From Sipunculus nudus (Eukaryota; Annelida; Sipuncula; Golfingiida; Sipunculidae): a stretch of 64,000 bases of DNA. Below the pieces are notes generated by a model. The model saw nothing but the letters and a program-made list of their open reading frames with translations, did not search any database and had not been told where the DNA came from. Both the position numbers and the translations under genes were made by a program. Below are positions 56,300 to 64,000 of the stretch, piece after piece (within the stretch, counting starts at the first letter, position 1; each line of letters starts with the position of its first letter). The stretch lies in the NCBI GenBank assembly GCA_026874595.1, contig CM049321.1, positions 25,965,479 through 26,029,478 of the forward strand, in the 5' to 3' direction.

Positions 56300-56830
56300 A
56301 ACTGAACCCAAATTTTTGTTATAAAAATGTGGTTTCAATGCCTAATAGGCTTCTGATAGACATTAGAGTTGTATAATTTGTAAATTATATATCAATATAT
56401 TATCATTTGTGTAAATTGTATAAGGAAATTAAGCATCAGTTCTGGTCATTTTTCACGTTATATGTGTACAGGACGTAATCTACAAAAACAACAAATGTAG
56501 GTTCACCATAATTAAACATAGATCAGCTAAAACAAGAAATGAACCTACATTTTCATTTTTATGTGGGTTCAACGCCTAATAGGCTTCTTTTATAAACATA
56601 TATGATTTATATATGACTGTATTTTATAAGTTATAATTATGCAGTAAAAATAAGCATTACTTCTTTCACTTATTTTCTTAACATTTTGTGCGACGTCATT
56701 AACAAAAATACCAAAACAGCAAAAGTGGGTTCACTTTGCACAAAATAAATGCGGATTTACTGGGAGAAATGTGGGATTTCGTAAACATAAAAATGTGGGT
56801 CCACTTGGTCTCTTTTTAGCCCCTCAAGTT
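56300..56830. repeat. Diverged about 240-bp tandem repeat
   Basis: The phrase TGCCTAATAGGCTTCT / CGCCTAATAGGCTTCT and GTGGGTTCA recur near 56340, 56575 and 56800. No coding capacity. Confidence 0.45.
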
Positions 56831-59740
56831 CTAGCCCATATAATACAGCTATACTGAGAAAAACTTATCTCTCTGGATTGATAAGCTTGTCAGTACAGGT
56901 TTACTGATTCATGAATTGTCGATTAATTTCAACATATTTTGAGCCCTAGTGTCCCTATACCCTCCGATTTAACAAACATAAGTACCGTGCAAACGGTAAG
57001 GCAACCAAGAATAGGGTCAATGGAGTTTTTCCAAATAAGGAGAGAACTTTTACCAAAGATCATCGATTGTTTCCCAAATTCAAGCAGCTCGTTGTGCCTT
57101 TATTAACACTAAATCTCTTACACAGCATATGTGATCAGTTGCATAGTCAACGCTTTCACCTAATGATTTATATAATCTTTCAGAATTCCTTATTTTTAAG
57201 GTGTCTGAAAAAAATTGAATTGTTAAATCAACAAGAGTTTGTCTCATAGATATTGTTGTTCTCCTGGATAGACAGGGACATGTTAATGTCAGCCATATTC
57301 AAGATAAATACCTGCTGATTTTACCTAAATAAATAAATATATCGTCATTTCAAGCTATCTTCTTATTATACAATACACTGTCCACTTCAATATTATTCAA
57401 ATAAATTCTAAACGTATGCTGTGAACGGCTTTTGTTATACTACTTTTCCATTGCATCCTCTGGTTAATGCAGACACGATAGTAACTTGAATTATCGTCCG
57501 TTAAGTCCAAAGGTATTTGGTCCCAATTATTCGACATAACCCTAAGGGGTTCTTCAATATATTTGTATTCCCCAGATTTCAATTCTCACACATCCTCGTA
57601 GGGGCCGCACTCATGACCTTCTGTACACGAGCAGATGTGTCTGCTGTTTGCTGCCCCTTTATGCTGGTTTGTGTTTATTTTATTTTTTTTTTTGTGAGAG
57701 CAACATTTTTTTCTGATTTTGCTCTTTCATTTTTCTTGTTACAATAAGATAGATATTTGAACTGTTCAGACGTTTCTACTGGAGTTCCTCGAAATGTATG
57801 ATCTGGATTGGTTTACTATGTCATTCATATTTTTCTTTTATAAACATCACCAAGGCTATTATAATCTATTTACTATGCACACAAATTGATCCTATATGGT
57901 TATTTTAAAGTAATAATGTTGGGTATTAATACTTCATATGAGAGATTTTGAATCTATTTCATATTTAAGGTCCATTTGAAACCCATGTTACAGCATCTTT
58001 GTGTAATATATTTAAAATTATCGTCCCTGTCACATATTCTGGCAGTAAGATGTTTAATACTATTTTATATAGATTTCATTAGGTCGAATATAAAACTATT
58101 TTCCATAATATATTTTAGTGTTGTGCCCAAGATATCTATTTGCCTGCTTCACACTATCTACTTTTATTCTATCTACGGTTATTAAATAACTTTGACCTTG
58201 CCCTGGACCTTGACTATCCTCTTGGACCTTCAGGTAACTCCTGAGCACTTGTAATTTACAGAACGCATTCAAAATCTTATAAATCGATCCAACATGATTC
58301 ATTTTGTTGCTACAATTAAAATATAAAAGCAATATCTGGATTTTATTTTGAAATGGCTGCCATCTTGGATTTTTTAGGGTCGAACGGATTATAACATTTG
58401 TTACCTATCTTTTTCTCACTAACTTGTACCTAAATGAAGTAAAAAAAAATCTCCGACAAATTTGGCATTCAATTTATGGGATAATGTGATTTTGGTACAT
58501 CAAATTTTTACATGAATATATATTTTATTATTCTATAAAGTCCTCACAACCAAAAAACACCCATGGTTAGAAAATCTACATTGTAGCAATAACTATTCAA
58601 TAACCTATATAATACCATATATTTATATATATATATATATTAAATTTATACATACATTTATACATTATGGGCATATAAGTTTGAAAGCTCACAAATCCTA
58701 ACTTGCATGTACTTTTGTAAATACTATAAACGGGAAAAAATTGCAGTTTATTGTTAAAAGTGGAATTGTTTTTTTTTCAGGGATCTTTGATACATAATTA
58801 CTTGGCTTTCAAAGCACACAAAAGGAAATAGATTCAATTTATATTTGATTGCATAAGGTCCAGGCTTTACTAGGTAATGAAGCCCCGGACTGCAGCCTAT
58901 CGGTACACACACACACAGATTAGCACAGGCACAGACACACACAAACACAAAATATAACCGACATGAGATCCTGAGATGGAAGGAGAGTTTAACTGTTAAA
59001 CATGATTTTTACAAAAGCATCTGACACTAATAAATGTAGTGTGTTTTATGCAAATAAATATTGTCTCTGGTTTATTGTATATATTTTTAAAGTTGAACTT
59101 AACTGTATGAGTTTATATGATTGACATGATAACATGCGGATTGGTGAAATATTCAACAGTGCATAGGTACGTTTATGCCATTACTTTTATTGTTTAAAAC
59201 AGTTAGAAGTATATATACACAGAACAACGAACATAGCACGAAATATCTGAAACTTATTGATTTCTGAAAAATATGCTGATGCTCTAGAAAATGCATAAAG
59301 TTGATTGGGGAGTAACAGAGATATGGGGGTTTAGTTAAGAACTGGAAAATGGGTGTTTCGGTCGGGACTGGAAGAGCCCTGGCCCTGGGTATGTTAGAGT
59401 GAATCTCTATTTTTTATTTATTCTGCATGCATAATGCACAGGTTCGTAATCGTGGTTTTGCTCCAGAGCGCTTAATAATAATGATATATTATTCCGTTGA
59501 CAGCACAGCACACCGGCACACACTAGCTCGCAAAGTAACCAGAGATCCTCGCGCATGCAGTGCTTTGTCGGTCGGGACTGGAAGAGCTCTTGCCCTGGCC
59601 CTGGGTATGTTAGAGTGTTGTTGCCACCACTGTTGTAATAACGTTCACTATTGTGGCCAGTTTTGGCTAACCACTATTGTAATAATTGTCACTATTGTAA
59701 TAATTAATACAATAGTGGTTGCTGTTGCAGGCAGAAATAT
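56831..59740. other. Non-coding, no gene seen
   Basis: AT-rich. A 45-bp direct repeat (TCGGTCGGGACTGGAAGAG) occurs at about 59357 and 59568. Open frames here are short and lack splice support. Confidence 0.4.
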
Positions 59741-59748
59741 GTCCTATT

Positions 59749-59816
59749 TAGAATGAAGCTAACGGCGTGGTTTGAAATGTCTCGGCTTTTCAAACCACGG
59801 CGCTAGCTTCATTCTA
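59749..59816. repeat. 29-bp hairpin beside hammerhead-like motif
   Basis: Arms 59749-59777 and 59788-59816 pair with two mismatches around a 10-nt loop. Confidence 0.8.
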
Positions 59817-59821
59817 ACAAC

Positions 59822-59869
59822 ATTCACCTGATGATCGAGTCGCATCCCGTGAAACAGACTGTAGTGAAT
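59822..59869 (+). ncRNA. Hammerhead-ribozyme-like motif, stem II damaged
   Basis: Stem I ATTCAC (59822-59827) pairs perfectly with GTGAAT (59864-59869); CTGATGA at 59828-59834; GAAA at 59851-59854; stem III ACAG/CTGT around one A (59854-59862); cleavage-site A at 59863. The 16 nt that should form stem II pair poorly. Same stem III design as the motif at 46661-46704. TA tracts follow at 59897-59925. Confidence 0.6.
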
Positions 59870-59893
59870 TTACAGTGTTGTTTTTCTTCAGTG

Positions 59894-59924
<31 letters not shown>

Positions 59925-59959
59925 TAATATGGTTGAATATGTCACTCGGAGACGCTGAA

Positions 59960-59964
<5 letters not shown>

Positions 59965-60022
<58 letters not shown>

Positions 60023-60069
60023 AAGTGATCCCCCAACAATGGAAGAAAAAATGACGCCACTGTTTCTCA

Positions 60070-60134
<65 letters not shown>
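59965..60134. repeat. (TA)n microsatellites
   Basis: Two long TA tracts (59965-60020 and 60073-60134) separated by about 50 bp. Confidence 0.95.
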
Positions 60135-60137
<3 letters not shown>

Positions 60138-62033
60138 GCAATTGCATGAATACCAATAAATATAAGAACGCGCGCAAATTCGATGCGATCGTTCGGAAGA
60201 TTACAGCGTTCTCGCCTGACACAGTCATATGGGCCTAGTAATCCCTCCATAAGTGGTCGCTTGAGTTGAGGCTTTTTCAGTCAGAATGTTAGATTAGTCA
60301 TGATGTCATAAATTCATAGCAAGTGATTTCTTGAGAAAGACCCCTCTCATTTATGGTGATTTGTAGAAACAGTTGTGAAACAATAAGTACCCTTTTAAGA
60401 CAACCCTAGCCCTTCCAATAGCTTTGAACTGCGACTGAGCTGAGAGCGATCTGGAACTGTTGTCAGTTCTGTTTGTTACCAACATTATCATAGGGAGAAT
60501 CGTTATTGTCCAGGAGCCCTATCGTAAGGTGTTGAATTAAGTCTGCTGTTTGTACAGCTCACAAATGACCACAAGCCAATGAAAGTGCAGGTTTCCATGG
60601 CAACCGTAATTAATATGGCAAAAATAATGATGTTTTAATAAATGTTCATACCTTTAATGATTTTATAAATAAAACGTTGTAATAAACTCTTAATTGCACT
60701 AAGTTGAAATATTTTATTTTGTTAACCAGCGTTTGGTCCGATTCATGATGAACATGAGTCGAATTCCGAGTTTGTCCAAAGCAAAGACAATTATCATAAC
60801 AACAGGAATTTATAAATAAACAATGACATAATCATCTGTATTGTTTTGTCAAATTACACATACTTCTTACTTTAAAGTTTAAAAATATATGGATTATAAA
60901 TAACTTCTGAGTTAAGCGTGGTTGTTTTTGTTGTTTTTGTTAATATTATGTTAGTAGTTCGCACACACACATATATATATATTTATTTATAAATGTGTGT
61001 ATCTGTGTTTAAAGTATATGCTTTACAGTTTTTTCCAGCGGACTCGAGATAAACTCGGCCAAAATCTCGAGTCCGAGCAGAAGTCTGAGTCCAATACCCG
61101 CGAGTTCAAGTCCGTGTTGGATTCATTAAAAGGTTGACACGGATTTGGACTCGTAAACCAAAACAGACCTTCCAGCTATGATGGATATATCGTAACATAC
61201 CATTTTACACATGGATAGTAAATGTGCCAATTTCCTTCAGCTATATTTTTATGTGCATGGGTGGCACGCTATTACATTAAACCGGAACAACTGTTTTACG
61301 TGTTTATTCAGTGAATTGACATACGTTGTTCATACGGAGAAATCCCTGTCACCCTTAACACTGCTTTATTAATATATATCTAAGGGTGTAGAGGACACCA
61401 ACCAATTGTGTACAGAGGTTTGGAAGCTATGGTTTCGCCATTCTAGGTAAGAACAACCAAAGGAGAGATTGACGGAATAATATGTAGAGCTGACGAATCT
61501 ATTCATTTCAACTGGTTTATATGTTTAGTCAGTTATTATCCAGTCATTCAGATGTATTCGAAACATGCATTTACCATGAATTTAAAAGATGCAACACAAT
61601 AAAACTGCACTCAATTGTATACACAATTGCAATAATAAAATCATATCATGAGACCTTAATCGCCGATACGGACGTGTCCGAAGTCAAGGAAGAACAGCTG
61701 AATTATGACCATGCTTTGAAAATCTCGGGAATTAAGGAAATAATGTATTAAGTATTAGTTTTCGCTGCAATACCCTGATAACATAGGGTATATTTTTGGC
61801 TTGATATAGTTTAATTCTATTATACCTTTTCACATACAAGAAGAAAAACAATTCATTCAGCATCATTAATTTCAGGTGACACGGACACGGCTTTTTCTCG
61901 CACAAACACTCACCAAATATTTTTCAGTTAAAGAGTAGCTAAATGCACTCAGCTCACTTAATATATTTACAACTAATTCAGATAAGTTTTGGATAATAAG
62001 CAGTTCACCTCACGCATGAACGATTGATCTCAG
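60135..62033. other. Non-coding, no firm gene
   Basis: Contains the GAGTCCGAG-type dispersed repeat at 61035-61150. A 76-codon frame at 61521-61751 has no start context or splice partner that I can defend. Confidence 0.35.
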
Positions 62034-62192
62034 CTGAAGCTGAAGGGAATACGTGGCTGCCGACATGTCAAGATCGGTGGACTAACTTCCCTCATACCGG
62101 TCGCCTTCTTGAAACAGGCCGAGAGTGTCCATCTACAGAGAGAGATACGTGGAAAAGGAGCATGCGCATGGCATATGTCACGTGTGGTACAG
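62034..62192 (+). CDS. Possible phase 1-1 exon
   Basis: 159 nt, acceptor TGATCTCAG, donor G|GTACAA. Open for 53 codons (includes NTWLPTCQDRWTNFPHTG, then GRECPSTERDTW, then VTCGTG) with three cysteines. The phase fits the orphan transmembrane exon. No family recognised. Confidence 0.3.
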
Positions 62193-63703
62193 GTACAAGT
62201 GTATCATTGCTACAGAAAGAGATTTTTGTTGGCTTGTCTCCTTTCCTTTGCAATAAGTTGATTTATAGATGTATTAAGTACCAGGTCTATGATGAATTCA
62301 AAAGAAAGTTGATAGTTTTAGGAATGGCTCGTCAGCATATAATATATATTTGCATGCTTTATTATTCTGGTAAAATACTACCCGGTCGTCCTTCAACAAC
62401 ACATTTATGTTCAATAGGCATCAGTTATTTGATATGCTCGATGGAAAGTTGATAGACTAAAGTGTATATCTGCCTCTTTTATCATTATTTTATTTATGTA
62501 ATTATTGTGCGCTGTACGTTTTGGCAAAATATTAGCGTGTCGTCGTTCTTTTACACATTTAAGTCCATTGACTGGCATCAGTTATAGGTATATATGACAG
62601 AAAATTGCTAATTCTGTAATTTTTACAGATGCATCAAAAGATTAATATAGTGTGAATGCATGTGACTACATACAACCCAGCGGACTAAGTAACATGAAAA
62701 TCATGAACACCACTCTATAAACTTATGATTATTATATCAGTTTTAATCAGGAACTGATAATTCGTTTAAGGATGAATTTCAGGTTAAACGACTGTATGAC
62801 AGGATGCATGTGTCATTCGTTATTTCATTTGGTTTAGCAAAATATTTGTACCAAACACAATTATCAGTTATTCAAACCAGCGGTTTACCCATTATATTGA
62901 CATTCGACTTTTCATATCTGGGTTAAGTTCGAACGCAAAATGGCAGAACCCATGAGCGGTTTCGAGAAACTGGGAGAAATAATCCTGTCATGGTTTGGTA
63001 AAAGTGTGCAGATCCCATGAAAGCGTCCAGGCGAGAATCTATCTACGAAGATATTAAGGCTTCAAGGGTGGTGTATCGCCAAATTTTAAAGCGGGATAAC
63101 GTCAAAATATGGAACACGACCAGATCCTCAAATTATACTATGACAGCAATTTTATCAAGACATTAAACATGTCAATCTAGGCATATCAGAAATGACAAAC
63201 ACTGATTAAGCTCATCAGCTTTTGTTGGTAGTTCATCAAGTTAAATTGCCCAATGTACTTATTTAAATTCAACAGCTGTACACCTGAAATTAGGATGTAT
63301 TAAAACAACATATAGTAAACAATACTATATTGATGTATAAAATTCAATTGTTGTAGGTCGCTGACACCATTAATTTAAATAGAGCCAACGTTTTTCATTT
63401 AAAGTTCATAACACTCACCAGCGGTGATGCTTTCCACACGTGCATACCATAAGGTGGTGTTTTCAATTTCTATGTTTCTCAGTATCGTAAATGACTGGTG
63501 AGCAATAGTTATTTTATATTCCATAAAGTCACTGAAAACTAACATTAATTTTAAAAGACGCATCTACAGTGCTTAAATGTGCCATTTTGTTTGGGTCGCT
63601 GACACTTGGAAACATTTTCTGAGTAAACTAATTGGGGAAATTCACATTAAACGAAAAATTAGAGAATATTGAATGGTCTTCATTCATTCCTTAATATCCA
63701 ATT
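62193..63703. other. Non-coding, no gene seen
   Basis: AT-rich sequence; nothing beyond short unsupported frames. Confidence 0.4.
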
Positions 63704-63963
63704 TTATATGGACACACCCGTCCGATGTCCATCAGAACAGAAAATGGTATGTTGTTTGCCAACGACACCCTCCAGGAATGCCGCTGGATTCCTGCCAATA
63801 TTCTGATAAACATTCTCTGAAATTGTATATATAATCCTCCAAGTATCATTGATTAAGACAGTTGTCCGTGAAGATTTGTTGAAGAGGAGGTGAGTATGTT
63901 CATGGAGATAGAATCCTATCTCCATGATATGTTGGACCAAAGCAGGTCTGACGTTCTGTTTTC
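63704..63963 (-). CDS. Possible terminal exon, minus strand, unknown protein
   Basis: From an acceptor ATATAG (- strand) the frame stays open 86 codons to TAA: includes ALVQHIMEIGFYLHEHTH, INDTWRIIYTISENVYQ and GRNPAAFLEGVVGKQHT. It reads protein-like, phase 1 at its start, but I do not recognise a family. It would continue beyond the window. Confidence 0.3.
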
Positions 63964-64000
63964 CTATATAATCTTAGCCATAACAACATGACATTCAGGC

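Noticed and set aside
62940-62997. Possible first exon MAEPMSGFEKLGE ending G|GTAAAA
   Set aside because: Single short frame without leader character, downstream partner or promoter signal.

Overview
The window is animal nuclear DNA, AT-rich, with small exons in long introns, many (TA)n runs, Penelope-like and Ty3/Gypsy retroelement remnants and interspersed repeats of a kind I associate with bivalves. A lophotrochozoan, most likely a bivalve mollusc, is my inference; the species cannot be named. All confidently modelled genes are on the + strand and were built by reading exons with consistent splice sites and phases.

Layout: (1) 626-24627 holds the 3' part of a multi-exon ankyrin-repeat gene. 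A short exon and a transmembrane exon are followed by 21 ankyrin exons, each one repeat of 32-44 codons and all in phase 0, then a charged helical tail ending at TAA 24627. Its introns carry a Penelope-like element (5087-6590), a pol-less Gypsy LTR element (6980-10002) and a recent triplication of a 1.1-kb exon-plus-intron unit (12821-16238). (2) 24628-31863 has no gene I can support; it is degenerate interspersed repeats. (3) 31864-39539 is a complete six-exon gene for a predicted 980-residue type I membrane protein: signal peptide, 29-residue glycosylated ectodomain, transmembrane helix, linker, NACHT NTPase and leucine-rich repeats, i.e. a membrane-anchored NLR-like receptor. (4) 42522-48748 is a complete four-exon gene for a secreted 217-residue C-type lectin. 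(5) 48749-64000 is repeat-rich. It holds a LINE remnant, an exact 391-bp tandem duplication, an orphan transmembrane exon (55360-55503) and a few weak exon candidates, so a further membrane-protein gene may lie here.

Working together: a membrane ankyrin protein, a membrane NACHT-LRR protein and a secreted lectin lie in one orientation. In the NLR and lectin genes the signal-peptide exon ends in phase 1 and the extracellular exons are phase 1-1, the arrangement that permits exon shuffling. A role in innate recognition is inferred from families only.

The most noteworthy items are the transmembrane NACHT-LRR gene, inherited GC-AG splice donors in one class of duplicated ankyrin exons, the triplicated ankyrin exon with mostly amino-acid-changing differences, and several hammerhead-ribozyme-like motifs tied to Penelope-like elements.
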